A DNA stretch of 64,000 nt from Winogradskyella sp. UBA3174 (GCF_002364335.1 NZ_DEXW01000017.1:11292-75291), one strand, 5' to 3'; numbered from the stretch's first letter, positions 54,639 through 63,452 are shown. Translations and numbers: made by a program. Notes: generated by a model not told the origin, from the letters alone.

Positions 54639-55499
54639 TTAAATGAAACCATTGGTGTTAGATATGGCTTTTTTATTTTTCCAATCTATCCATTTTTGGC
54701 CCTTTATACGACGCATTAAGTTATCATAATTACGCATTATAAATATGTTGTAAATCGCTTTTCTTAGATTTTTAGGATGTCTTGCAATGGCACGTAAGCT
54801 CATAGAAAATCCGGGTGTAATATATTTCATATAGTGCCAGTACCCTTCTGGCATGTAGAGTGTTTCGCCGTGTTTTAAATCGCAGACCCAACCTTTTGCA
54901 TGTTTTAGAGCGGGCCATTTTTTAAAATCAGGATTTGAGAAATCAATATCTTCTCTTGTGATTAAGGAATACGGAATTTTATATAAATATTTATTCTGTT
55001 TCTGATCGAATAGGATGCATTGTTTCTCACCTTCAAAATGAAAATGAAAAATATTAGCTAAGTCAATATCGTAATGCATAAACGTATGTGAATTGGTTCC
55101 TCCAAAGAATAGCATTGGTAAACTTTTAAGTAGTCGTAACCCAAAATCCGGGTACTTAAAATCTTTTTGAAGTTGGGGGATTTCTTTTAAAATATTCCAA
55201 AGAAAAATTCTAAATTTTGTAGGCTCTTTTTTTAATAAATCTACATAATCACTCATCTTCATGGTGGCATGTGCTTCATTAAATCCATCTTTATAATCTA
55301 CAGGTCTATCATCGTAAAGTGGAACAGTTATGTCACCAGCGATATCTTTTATGTAGTCTAAATTCCATTTAGAATATGCAGGCCAATCTTCTATACAACG
55401 TTCTATTACTACCGGTTTTTGTAGTTTAAAATAGTGTTTTATGAAATCCGCTTTCGTGATGGTTTTAACACGAGGAATTTGTTGTAGATTTAATTGCAA
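54639..55499 (-). CDS. JmjC/cupin_8-like Fe(II)-2-oxoglutarate oxygenase
   Basis: 286 residues. The cupin_8 signature is MHYDIDLANIFHFHFEGEK (HxD pair), with QCILFDQ and the third ligand His in YMPEGYWHYMKYI. This is the FIH-like hydroxylase fold, acting on protein side chains. Opening sequence LQQIPRVKTITKADFIKHYF is typical. Substrate unknown. Same strand as the DUF6646 gene, separated by its promoter. Confidence 0.88.
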   Translation of the reverse strand: MQLNLQQIPRVKTITKADFIKHYFKLQKPVVIERCIEDWPAYSKWNLDYIKDIAGDITVPLYDDRPVDYKDGFNEAHATMKMSDYVDLLKKEPTKFRIFLWNILKEIPQLQKDFKYPDFGLRLLKSLPMLFFGGTNSHTFMHYDIDLANIFHFHFEGEKQCILFDQKQNKYLYKIPYSLITREDIDFSNPDFKKWPALKHAKGWVCDLKHGETLYMPEGYWHYMKYITPGFSMSLRAIARHPKNLRKAIYNIFIMRNYDNLMRRIKGQKWIDWKNKKAISNTNGFI

Positions 55500-55573
55500 A
55501 AGTTAAAAATTTAGTAAGCTAAAGTTAATAAAACGTTACGAGAACATAATTATTATGCCGTTCAAAATTTGTG

Positions 55574-56047
55574 TTATAACCACTTAGATTTGCGTTCTGT
55601 AGCATCCAAAATATCAACATTTAAAACTGTTGCAATTTCTTTAGCTTTCATAAAAGCATCATTTTCATCATAGGTTTCGTAAGCTTCAATTTTTTGATTG
55701 GTGTTATAGAATAAATTAAGTTTTATAATTTCATTAGAAACATTTGCTTCAGCAGTTCTAGATCTCAAGGTTATTGTTTCATTAGTTCTAAATACCGATA
55801 TATAGTCTGTCTCTGGAATTGGTTTCCAGGTTCCTACGGAAATACTTAATATTGATTTTATCTCTCTATACTTTTTATTTTTAAAGTCGAATTCTGAACC
55901 TTCTACCAAAAGAAGAAAAATACCCATACCAATTAAAATAAATCCTTTGAAACTAGAAAATAAAGAAATTATTCCAACGGTTAAGGCTATAGAACCTAGT
56001 ATTAATTTCCAAATAGGAAGCTTTCTTTTAAATAGCAGTGTGTTCAT
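55574..56047 (-). CDS. Hypothetical membrane protein
   Basis: 157 residues. Two N-terminal helices (LILGSIALTVGIISLF, GFILIGMGIFLLLVEGS) precede a soluble domain of about 100 residues with beta character (ISVGTWKPIPETDYISVFR, NEIIKLNLFYN), possibly PH-like. No family recognised. The hairpin that ends the flotillin operon stands only 14 nt before its ATG. Confidence 0.6.
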   Translation of the reverse strand: MNTLLFKRKLPIWKLILGSIALTVGIISLFSSFKGFILIGMGIFLLLVEGSEFDFKNKKYREIKSILSISVGTWKPIPETDYISVFRTNETITLRSRTAEANVSNEIIKLNLFYNTNQKIEAYETYDENDAFMKAKEIATVLNVDILDATERKSKWL

Positions 56048-56061
56048 AAAATAATTATATA

Positions 56062-56095
56062 AGAAAAGCCCACTTTTTTAAAAGTGGACTTTTCT
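56062..56095 (-). terminator. Terminator of the NfeD-flotillin operon
   Basis: AGAAAAGCCCACTTTT and AAAAGTGGACTTTTCT form a 16-bp stem with one mismatch and a TT loop, 7 nt past the flotillin stop. Confidence 0.75.
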
Positions 56096-56102
56096 AGTTT
56101 AA

Positions 56103-57536
56103 CTATTTCTTTTCAGACTTATAAATCTCAGCATCTTCTGCTTCAATCTCTTTTTTGTCTTTACCTTTTAAATACTCAGGTAAATCCATACCAGCCATAT
56201 TAAACATTTCTTGTAAAGGTGGTACTGATTTGTACATACCAGATAAGAAATTAGCGGTAGATGATTTTCCGTCTTCACCATTGCCACCATTATCCCAAAC
56301 AGTTACCTTATCAATTTTAATATTCTTAATAGCGTCTGATTGTATCTTTACCAACTCAGGTAATTTATCTGCAATTAATAATAATACAGCATCTCTACTA
56401 TTGTTGCCAGCAGCTTTTACAATTTCTTGTAAACCAGCTGCTTGTTTAGTTAGAACTTCAAATTGCCCTTGTGCTTCAGCCTGTGCTTTAAATAGTATCG
56501 CATCTGCTTCACCTTTAGCACGTCTTCTAATACGTTCTGCTTCTGCTTCTGCATCAATTTCAACTTTCTTTTTGTCAATTTCAGCAGGTACAATGATATC
56601 TGCCATTTGGGATGAGCGCACACGTTCTGCTCTTGCCGTTTCTGCTAATTGCTCTGCGGCATAAGATTCTTCTAATGCTTTTGCAGTTTGTACTTTTTCT
56701 GAGGCAATAGCCACACGTTCTGCTTCTGCTTCACGTTGACGGCGTAACGAATCTGAATTGGCTACTGCAATTTTTGCAGTATTTTCTCCTTCGACAGCTT
56801 GTGCATTAGCAGCAGCAACTTGGGTTCTTTCATCTTGTACAGCATTGGCTTCACCAATAGAACCATCTCTAGTTTTTTCAGCAACTGATTTACGTGCTGC
56901 ATTAATAGCGTGCGCAGCCGCTTCTTTACCAAGTGCTTCAATATAGCCAGACTCATCAACAATATCTGTAATGTTTACGTTGATTAACTTTAAGCCAACT
57001 TTCCTTAATTCGGTTTCAACACTATCTGAAATATTGGTTAAAAATTTGTCACGATCATTATTAATTTCTTCAATATCCATCGAGGCAACGACTAAACGTA
57101 ATTGACCAAAAATAATTTCTTGCGCTAGTTCTTGGATTTCATTCTGTCCTAAACCCAGCAAACGCTCTGCTGCGTTTTGCATAACACCAGGTTCAGTAGA
57201 GATACCGATGGTAAAACGTGATGGTACGTTAACACGAATATTTTGCTTAGATAAGGCATTCACCAGATTCACTTCAATAGATATTGGTGTTAATTCTAAA
57301 AATTCAAAATCTTGAATTACAGGAATAATAAATGCGGCACCACCATGAATACATTTTGCAGATTGGCCTCCACCTACTTTACCATAGACCACTAAAATTC
57401 TGTCAGATGGGCAACGTTTATAACGTTTTATCAATATAATTAATGTCAATACTATAAATAGTGCGACAAATATTAATAACATAGGGCCTCCTATGCCTTC
57501 CATGTTAATTGTTTCTTGTATGCTCAGTAATTTCAT
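56103..57536 (-). CDS. Flotillin family protein
   Basis: 477 residues. One N-terminal helix (GGPMLLIFVALFIVLTLIIL), the SPFH/band-7 domain (RCPSDRILVVYGKVGGGQSA, FGQLRLVVASMDIEEINND), then a long EA-rich coiled coil (EAEAERIRRRAKGEADAIL) and a tail. YqiK/FloT-like proteins organise membrane microdomains at the inner membrane. It is 41 nt after the NfeD-like gene, the usual partner. Confidence 0.92.
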   Translation of the reverse strand: MKLLSIQETINMEGIGGPMLLIFVALFIVLTLIILIKRYKRCPSDRILVVYGKVGGGQSAKCIHGGAAFIIPVIQDFEFLELTPISIEVNLVNALSKQNIRVNVPSRFTIGISTEPGVMQNAAERLLGLGQNEIQELAQEIIFGQLRLVVASMDIEEINNDRDKFLTNISDSVETELRKVGLKLINVNITDIVDESGYIEALGKEAAAHAINAARKSVAEKTRDGSIGEANAVQDERTQVAAANAQAVEGENTAKIAVANSDSLRRQREAEAERVAIASEKVQTAKALEESYAAEQLAETARAERVRSSQMADIIVPAEIDKKKVEIDAEAEAERIRRRAKGEADAILFKAQAEAQGQFEVLTKQAAGLQEIVKAAGNNSRDAVLLLIADKLPELVKIQSDAIKNIKIDKVTVWDNGGNGEDGKSSTANFLSGMYKSVPPLQEMFNMAGMDLPEYLKGKDKKEIEAEDAEIYKSEKK

Positions 57537-57577
57537 ATGTTTTTGGGTTTAAGAGTTAGTATTGAGTTATTTTGAGT

Positions 57578-58222
57578 TTAATCGTTGCTTAGTAAACGAT
57601 TTTCACCCTCTTGCAGTTGTTCATTTTCTGCGTGAGAAGGTTTAATAGGCTTACGTGTGTTGTCTACGATGAGAATTCCGTTTGAGGTAACATCGAGAAC
57701 TTTTATAATGGTTCCAGATTTTAATTCGGTTAAGGAATCTGTAAGTGCATCTAATTCTCGCATGGTACCTTGCACATTTACAGTGACTTTACCAATTCTA
57801 GAGCGATCTGCACCAATAGTTAAGTAAACTTCGCCAACAGCATCAATAGCATTTTTATAATTTAGTGTTCCGCTATCTGTCAGTTTGCTAATAAAATAGA
57901 ATAATGCTGCCATAACAGTCATCATTACTAATCCGCATAATACAGATACAATAACTGTAATTGGTTTTGATAAGCCAGCATCGATACATGCAATGCCACT
58001 CCAGCCAAAAATGGTAAAAAAGCCAACTAAGTTTTTAAAACTGATAAATTGAAAACCAGCTCCAAAATCAGCATCCATATCAGCGTCAAAATTACCAAGA
58101 TCATCAGCATCACCTCCAGTAAAAGCCATAATCATAACTATACTAAAAATTAGTGAGCCAATAATAGCGACGAGCCAATACACCTTTGGTAAAAATTCTA
58201 AATTTGAAAACCATTCTACCAT
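57578..58222 (-). CDS. NfeD-like membrane protein with OB fold
   Basis: 214 residues. Three membrane helices (LVAIIGSLIFSIVMIMAF, KNLVGFFTIFGWSGIACI, VIVSVLCGLVMMTVMAALF) precede a soluble OB-like domain (AVGEVYLTIGADRSRIGKVT, LKSGTIIKVLDVTSNGILI). Such NfeD/YuaF proteins act with flotillins. An acidic DADDLGNFDADMDADFG loop lies after the first helix. Confidence 0.85.
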   Translation of the reverse strand: MVEWFSNLEFLPKVYWLVAIIGSLIFSIVMIMAFTGGDADDLGNFDADMDADFGAGFQFISFKNLVGFFTIFGWSGIACIDAGLSKPITVIVSVLCGLVMMTVMAALFYFISKLTDSGTLNYKNAIDAVGEVYLTIGADRSRIGKVTVNVQGTMRELDALTDSLTELKSGTIIKVLDVTSNGILIVDNTRKPIKPSHAENEQLQEGENRLLSND

Positions 58223-58247
58223 AATTGTAAGATTTAAAATGCGTTAA

Positions 58248-58277
58248 TAAATATACGACCATTATGAGATTTTTCAA
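58248..58277 (-). promoter_or_regulatory. Promoter of the NfeD-flotillin operon
   Basis: Minus strand: TTG (58277-58275), 19 nt, TATATTTA (58255-58248), one mismatch from consensus. The ATG follows at 58222. Confidence 0.6.
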
Positions 58278-58531
58278 TCTTATTTTGAAAGTAAATTGGG
58301 CATAAAATGACCACCAAGTAAGACTTAAGAAAAGTCATGGTTTATTTGAAATCTTTTTTTGGATTTGAATAATCCAAATAACGAATGTCAACTGTATTTT
58401 GATGGTTATTGTAAGTACGCTCGTTTCTATACTTTGTATACTCAAAAAGTTTTGAGTTGAGAACTACTTTCAATATATAAGTAGCAAATGAAGGAATTTT
58501 GTTACAGAAAATTTAATAAATATTTTTATTA
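58278..58531. other. Non-coding gap with an 18-nt inverted repeat
   Basis: No coding sequence was seen between the BtuB-like stop and the flotillin promoter. ACTCAAAA-AG-TTTTGAGT (58440-58457) is an 8-bp inverted repeat with no T-run; it could be a weak terminator of the leftward receptor gene or an operator. The rest is AT-rich and unassigned. Confidence 0.4.
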
Positions 58532-60358
58532 TTACTTAAAACTGTAACGTATTCCAAATAATACATTACTTGGAGGCATTGGTGTAAAGCCAGTTTCAAT
58601 ATAATCTGCATCAAAAATATTACTTGCAGTAATGGTAAATTCCATTTGTTTTAACCTGTAAACTAATGACGCATCCCAAACATTATAAGTTTGCCCTGTA
58701 GTACGCTCTGCATATTTATAAACAACATTTTGACGCATATTTTTAAATAACTGTGTGCTTAATCTTGTTGTGTATTGATGTTTTAAGGTGTTTAAAGAAT
58801 AACGTGATAGTTCTTCGTTTTGCTCTAAAATATTATCATCTAAAAACGCATAGCCAAAAGCTAAAGTCTGTGTAAAGCCTTTGTGTTTAAAATTATAAGC
58901 AGCATCAAATTCAAAACCTTGAGTATTAACTTCTGTGATATTAGTGGCTGTGAAAATTTCTTCACTTGCATCAGGTCTTATGTAGTCAATTAAGTTTTGA
59001 GCATCTCTATTAAATACGGCTAAAGTGGCTCTAAATTTTGGTGTGATGTATTTGATACCGATTTCTTGAGCAAAAGCTTCTTCGGGTTCTAAATCTGGAT
59101 TTCCGCTAGTACGAGGATCAGAATAAAATAAATCTGTGTATGTTGGAATTCTATAAGTATATCCAATATTTCCATAAACTTTTACGTCGTTAGAAACATC
59201 AAAACCAATGTCTAATCCAGGGAATGCATGAAACTTAAAATCCGAAAAGTAAGTTAGCGCAACACCTGGAGTAATATCTAACTTATTATCTAGTAATTGA
59301 AAACGATGCTCTAAAAACATATTAGTCATAAAGCGATTGCGATTGCCTAGATTATTACTTCGTAAGTGAATTTTAGAAAGATCAACACCAAAACCTGTAA
59401 CACCTAATTTAGAAGTGTAAGAGGCATTGGCTTCTGCTCCAATCTTATCTGAGATATGGAAATTTCTAAAAAACTCAGGCTCAAAGCGTCTTAGTAAAAA
59501 GACATCTTGGTTTCGTTTCCAATAGACACGAGGTGAGATTTTTAGTTTTTCAGATTTAAAGGTTGTTGTAAAAGCGATTAAACTATTCTGCGTTTCTTCG
59601 TACTCGTTAAACGATGGATTAGTGGTGTAAAAATTCTCTGCACCAAACTTACGTTCAAAAAAAGTAGCGATCATTTCAATAGGTTGATCCTTTTTATTGA
59701 ATACACTTTTTAAGAAAATATTAGAATTATCATAATCTGAATTAGGTCTATAACCTTCAGAAGTTACTTTGCCAATATGTACAATATGAGAGGAATTGTC
59801 TAGTTCTGTACCAACCGTTAAATTTCCATTTAATTGACCAAAAGAACCGGTTTCAAAATTTGCAGAAACACTATTATTTAGAGTTTTTTTAGTCACAATA
59901 TTAATCGCTCCTGTAAAGGCATTTTGTCCAAAAATACGAGCAGCAGGTCCTTTGATGATTTCTATGCGCTCAATGACTTCTATTGGTAAAGCAGCATTCA
60001 TAGTATGGTGACCGGTTTGTGCATCGTCCATTTTTATACCGTCAATTAATAGAAGCGTTTGGTCAAAGCCACCACCTCTAATATATAAATCGGCCTGGCT
60101 ACCACCTGTGCCACGACGTCTTATGTCTACACCTGCAACTTGTTGTAATAAATCAGCAATATTTACAGCAGCACTATTTTTAATATCTGTAGCTGTAATA
60201 ATACTTATGGTTCTCGAATTTTCTTTAAAAGGAAGATCAATTCGTGTTGAGGTAATAACAATTTCTTGTAAAGAATCGGTTTTTATTTCTTGTTCTTGAG
60301 CATTTAGTTCAAAAACGGTAATTAAAATGAATGTAAAAAGGTAGACTGTGTTTTTCAT
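58532..60358 (-). CDS. TonB-dependent receptor, BtuB-like
   Basis: 608 residues. The signal peptide is TFILITVFELNAQ. The plug follows (LQEIVITSTRIDLPFKENSR, RRRGTGGSQADLYIRGGGF, DQTLLLIDGIKMDDAQTG, IEIIKGPAARIFGQNAFTGA) and then a 22-strand-type barrel ending VLFGIRYSFK. The short form with no extra N-terminal domain, and the IRGG and NAFTGAINIVTKK motifs, recall BtuB. No cobalamin riboswitch is seen in the 94-nt upstream gap. Divergent from the MocR-like regulator, a possible controller. Confidence 0.87.
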   Translation of the reverse strand: MKNTVYLFTFILITVFELNAQEQEIKTDSLQEIVITSTRIDLPFKENSRTISIITATDIKNSAAVNIADLLQQVAGVDIRRRGTGGSQADLYIRGGGFDQTLLLIDGIKMDDAQTGHHTMNAALPIEVIERIEIIKGPAARIFGQNAFTGAINIVTKKTLNNSVSANFETGSFGQLNGNLTVGTELDNSSHIVHIGKVTSEGYRPNSDYDNSNIFLKSVFNKKDQPIEMIATFFERKFGAENFYTTNPSFNEYEETQNSLIAFTTTFKSEKLKISPRVYWKRNQDVFLLRRFEPEFFRNFHISDKIGAEANASYTSKLGVTGFGVDLSKIHLRSNNLGNRNRFMTNMFLEHRFQLLDNKLDITPGVALTYFSDFKFHAFPGLDIGFDVSNDVKVYGNIGYTYRIPTYTDLFYSDPRTSGNPDLEPEEAFAQEIGIKYITPKFRATLAVFNRDAQNLIDYIRPDASEEIFTATNITEVNTQGFEFDAAYNFKHKGFTQTLAFGYAFLDDNILEQNEELSRYSLNTLKHQYTTRLSTQLFKNMRQNVVYKYAERTTGQTYNVWDASLVYRLKQMEFTITASNIFDADYIETGFTPMPPSNVLFGIRYSFK

Positions 60359-60420
60359 CTATTTAAGTTATGTAATACTTGTTATTGAACGCATTTAAGC
60401 ATTACAAAAGTCGTAACTTT

Positions 60421-60465
60421 CCGGACGATTAAAGTAGTCCAGTTTTAAAATAATGAGTAGTCCGG
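60421..60465 (+). promoter_or_regulatory. Candidate regulator-binding repeats at the MocR start
   Basis: AGTAGTCC occurs twice in direct orientation (60433-60440 and 60456-60463, 23 nt apart). CCGGAC at 60421-60426 is repeated as the inverse GTCCGG at 60460-60465. MocR proteins often bind direct repeats; the second copy overlaps codons 2-4 of the regulator gene, so autoregulation is possible. Confidence 0.4.
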
Positions 60466-61949
60466 CTAATCAAATTATTAAACAGCTTATTACATTCGAT
60501 AAAACGGTGGTGCAACCTGTCTATATACAAGTAGCACAGCAAATAATAAATGCAATACAACGTGGGTATTTAGAAAAAGGTGTTAAGTTACCAGGAACTC
60601 GGATTTTAAGCCAACTATTAAACATTCATCGTAATACAGCCGTTGCTATTTATGACGAATTGGCATCTCAAGGTTGGGTAGATATTATAGCCAATAAAGG
60701 GACTTTTGTTTTGGTACCCGAGCCAACCACAGCAAAAATTAAAGCTACGGCACAACATTTACATCAGGCGTATGCTTACCCAAAAGTAGCAGGTTTTCCT
60801 TTTCAAAAATCATTTAACCTTGCTTCAACGTCTCAAGAAACTACTGCAAAGTATATGATTAATGAAGGTAAGCCCGATTTACGTTTGCATCCTGTTCATC
60901 AGTTTTCGAGATGGTATAGTGCTGCCATGAAACGAAAATCATTAATAAATAAGTGGAATAGAACAAGCGCTTTTACACCTTCGGTTTTTAAAACGCAGCT
61001 CTGTAATTATTTAAATGCCACGCGTGGCTTCCATATAAAACCTAGTAATTTAATAAACACACGTAGTACAGAAATGAGTCTTTATATAATGTCTCAGCTG
61101 TTGATTAAACAAAATGATTTGGTATTGGTTGGGCAGTTAAGTAATTATGCGGCTAACATGATTTTTCAACAAGCTGGTGCAACTATTAGAACAGTTCCAT
61201 TAGATAAAGAAGGTTTAAATGTCGATTATATAAAAACCCATTTTTTAAAAAACAGTATAAGATGCGTTTATATATGTGCTAATAGAGATTATCCAACAAC
61301 GTTAATGTTGAGTGCAAAACGCCGTTTACAATTGTTGCAACTGGCAAAAACGTATGGGTTTGCAATTATAGAAGACGATTATGACTACGATTTTCAGTTT
61401 GAAGGTTCTGCGATGTTACCTATGGCAAGTGCTGATGCTAATGGCATGGTCATTTATTTAGGTAAATTAGGACAGTCGTTATTTCCAAGTTTTCATACAG
61501 GGTTTGTGGTAGCACCCGAAAACTTAATTTCTGAAGCAAAAAATTACTTGCAATTATTAGATAGACAAGGAGATTTAATACAAGAGCAAATGCTATCAGA
61601 ACTTATTTCTGAAGGTGAAATATACCGTCTTAAGAAAAAAAACATCATCACTTACAAAGAGCGTCGCGATAGTTTATGCCATTATTTAAACTATTATTTT
61701 GAAGCTATTATAACTTGGGAAAAACCCTTAGGTGGCTTAGCTATTTGGCTACAATTTGCGAAAACAATTTCGTTAGTTAAACTTGCTGAAGAAGCCGAAA
61801 AATTAGATTTATTTCTGCCTAAAACCATTTTATATCAAGATAAAAATACCTGCGCCATTCGTTTTGGTTTTGGACATTTAAATGAAGAAGAAATTGAAAT
61901 TGTTATTAAAAAGTTGAAAAGCGCCTATGATAAGGTTTCTAATTTTTAA
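60453..61949 (+). CDS. MocR-type GntR regulator with degenerate aminotransferase domain
   Basis: 498 residues. The winged-helix GntR domain (10-90) has VQPVYIQVAQQIINAI and LSQLLNIHRNTAVAIYDELA. An aminotransferase-fold domain follows, with ANRDYPTTLMLS and IIEDDYDYDFQFEG (the Asp that holds the pyridine nitrogen). Where MocR proteins carry the PLP Schiff-base lysine (consensus GTFSKTLFPSLRLGY), this protein reads GKLGQSLFPSFHTGF: Lys is Gln341 and the following Arg is His. So it may sense ligand without a covalent aldimine. Confidence 0.88.
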   Translation: MSSPANQIIKQLITFDKTVVQPVYIQVAQQIINAIQRGYLEKGVKLPGTRILSQLLNIHRNTAVAIYDELASQGWVDIIANKGTFVLVPEPTTAKIKATAQHLHQAYAYPKVAGFPFQKSFNLASTSQETTAKYMINEGKPDLRLHPVHQFSRWYSAAMKRKSLINKWNRTSAFTPSVFKTQLCNYLNATRGFHIKPSNLINTRSTEMSLYIMSQLLIKQNDLVLVGQLSNYAANMIFQQAGATIRTVPLDKEGLNVDYIKTHFLKNSIRCVYICANRDYPTTLMLSAKRRLQLLQLAKTYGFAIIEDDYDYDFQFEGSAMLPMASADANGMVIYLGKLGQSLFPSFHTGFVVAPENLISEAKNYLQLLDRQGDLIQEQMLSELISEGEIYRLKKKNIITYKERRDSLCHYLNYYFEAIITWEKPLGGLAIWLQFAKTISLVKLAEEAEKLDLFLPKTILYQDKNTCAIRFGFGHLNEEEIEIVIKKLKSAYDKVSNF

Positions 61950-62355
61950 TTGGAAATTCAGTCTTACAATCCTCACATTTGTATTGGTAACGTGTACTAA
62001 ATGGTAACGTTCCTGATACAAAACCAATTATAAATGACATTAAAGATTTAAAATCGGCAATGGTAGAATATAATGCAATATGGTGTTCCTTACAATTGGG
62101 ACAGACTATAGCTTCGCCATCATTATCTAAAGAATAGGCATTAATAGATTTTAAAATGGCTCTGGCTTCTTTTTCATCTTTGGCGAGTACTTTTAGTTTT
62201 ACACCACCAATAGCATTACTTACTAAGGGATCCGTATCAATGGTGATGTTGTCTCTTAGGAATACTTCGATACCATCAGCTTCTAAACGCCCTTTTATAA
62301 TTTGGGCTTCTGAGGAATATTGAAATCTGGCGATGGTGACGAAGGTGTTCTGCAT
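61939..62355 (-). CDS. DUF2007 domain protein with zinc ribbon
   Basis: 138 residues. The DUF2007 part (FVTIARFQYSSEAQIIKGRL, ADGIEVFLRDNITI) is followed by a split zinc ribbon (CPNCKEHH ... YKCEDCKTEF) around a membrane-like stretch (LMSFIIGFVSGTLPF). The role is unknown. Its 3' end overlaps that of the MocR gene by 11 nt. A TATCTTTG box (minus strand, 62367-62360) ends only 4 nt before the ATG, so its mRNA may be leaderless. Confidence 0.82.
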   Translation of the reverse strand: MQNTFVTIARFQYSSEAQIIKGRLEADGIEVFLRDNITIDTDPLVSNAIGGVKLKVLAKDEKEARAILKSINAYSLDNDGEAIVCPNCKEHHIALYSTIADFKSLMSFIIGFVSGTLPFSTRYQYKCEDCKTEFPIKN

Positions 62356-62381
62356 GCATCAAAGATACTATAAAGATTTTG

Positions 62382-62414
62382 AGATTTGTCAGTTTTCAAA
62401 AACCTGACAGATCT
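62382..62414. repeat. Decayed CCTGACAG-type inverted repeat
   Basis: AGATTTGTCAGTTTT and AAAAACCTGACAGATCT are imperfect inverted arms with a short centre. The shape resembles the dispersed flavobacterial palindrome ACCTGACAGGTTTT...AAAACCTGTCAGGT as I recall it; only one copy occurs in this window. Confidence 0.45.
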
Positions 62415-62442
62415 GGTGAAAAAAAATTATTTTGAAAAAAAA

Positions 62443-62490
62443 TTATTGTTTTACGATAATTTTCATACTTTTGTTATTGTTAAACAATAA
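62443..62490 (+). promoter_or_regulatory. Promoter of the Coa1/DUF2975 operon bracketed by twin 17-bp palindromes
   Basis: TTG (62446-62448), 17 nt, TACTTTTG (62466-62473) is a full-consensus promoter. Two related 17-bp palindromes overlap its -33 (TTATTGTTTTACGATAA, 62443-62459) and follow the -7 box (TTATTGTTAAACAATAA, 62474-62490). They are 31 nt apart, three helical turns, as expected for a dimeric repressor. Confidence 0.65.
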
Positions 62491-62509
62491 TTAAATAAAG
62501 TATCTCACT

Positions 62510-62938
62510 ATGAAAAAAAGACTTTTAATCAGTTCTATCAGCATAATTTTAATAGCAGCGGTATGTGGTATTGGTTATGTGAGTTTAACATCGCATCTGT
62601 CCGAAGCGTTTAAATCATCAGAGCCCAAAACGTATGCATTGGGTTTGGCTAAAAGTAATACCGAAGTCATTAATAAAATAGGAAACGAAATTTTTATAGA
62701 CACTCTTAAAACTGATAAAACGCAAAAGGGACAGTTCAAATTAGAGTTAGACTTTAATGGATTTAGTTTTGGTCAAGATGCCGTCGATTTAATTCTTCCA
62801 GTAAAAGGAAATAAAGGTAAAGCAAGTCTATATGTTGTTGCCGAAAAAAAGAATAAGCATTGGATTTATAAAACGGTAAAAATTGAGATTGATAAAAGCG
62901 GTACTGTGATAAACTTAATTGAAGAACTAAATAAATAA
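62510..62938 (+). CDS. Coa1-like membrane-anchored protein
   Basis: 142 residues with one N-terminal helix (LISSISIILIAAVCGIGYV) and a soluble beta domain (AKSNTEVINKIGNEIF, GKASLYVVAEKKNKHWIYKT). The shape fits the cytochrome-oxidase-assembly Coa1-like family (TIM21-like fold). The role in bacteria is unclear. First gene of an operon with two DUF2975 genes; promoter with twin operators upstream. Confidence 0.72.
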   Translation: MKKRLLISSISIILIAAVCGIGYVSLTSHLSEAFKSSEPKTYALGLAKSNTEVINKIGNEIFIDTLKTDKTQKGQFKLELDFNGFSFGQDAVDLILPVKGNKGKASLYVVAEKKNKHWIYKTVKIEIDKSGTVINLIEELNK

Positions 62939-62942
62939 TACA

Positions 62943-63452
62943 ATGAGAAAACTTAGTATTCTAAAAAGTTTAATAGATTTTATTTGGCTTGTAACCTGTA
63001 TTCCAAGCGCACTATTGCTTATTTTTTTTGCTGCTTATATCTTTATTGAACCAGAATCTTTGAATCTTGTTTTTGATATTGACATAGATAAACAAGACAC
63101 CTCTGCAATTGCAGTTCAGATTTTTGGATTGCTATTTATTGTTTTGGCTTTTGGCACAATCTATTGTGTGTATCTGTTTAGAAAAACCTTGCGCTACTTC
63201 CAAAAGGTAAAACCTTTTCATAGCGATGTTATAAACAACTTTTATAGAATAGGCTACTTACTCTCAGGTATTGGTCTTCTGTCTTCCATATTACTCTTTG
63301 TAGCACATTTATTTTTTAAAAGTGAGTTTAAAATTAATTTAGGATTAAGTCCTTACATCATGTTAATCTGTCTTGGCCTATTTTTTATGGTATTGAGTGA
63401 AGTTTTTAAAGTGGCAAAACGAGCTAAAGAAGAAAATGAATTAACGATTTAA
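62943..63452 (+). CDS. DUF2975 membrane protein
   Basis: 169 residues with four helices (FIWLVTCIPSALLLIFFAAY, VQIFGLLFIVLAFGTIYCVY, LLSGIGLLSSILLFVAHLFF, YIMLICLGLFFMVLSEVF). Between helices 2 and 3 it has KPFHSDVINNFYRIG, and it ends KRAKEENELTI, the DUF2975 signature. DUF2975 genes usually sit with a small XRE-type regulator. Starts 4 nt after the Coa1-like gene. Confidence 0.88.
   Translation: MRKLSILKSLIDFIWLVTCIPSALLLIFFAAYIFIEPESLNLVFDIDIDKQDTSAIAVQIFGLLFIVLAFGTIYCVYLFRKTLRYFQKVKPFHSDVINNFYRIGYLLSGIGLLSSILLFVAHLFFKSEFKINLGLSPYIMLICLGLFFMVLSEVFKVAKRAKEENELTI

Noticed and set aside
56155..56664. 169-codon plus-strand frame opposite the flotillin gene
   Set aside because: Ala/Ser-rich mirror image of the flotillin coiled coil; no start context or homology.
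60359..60452. Cobalamin riboswitch before the BtuB-like receptor
   Set aside because: The gap is only 94 nt, has no B12-box-like sequence and is shared with the divergent regulator gene.
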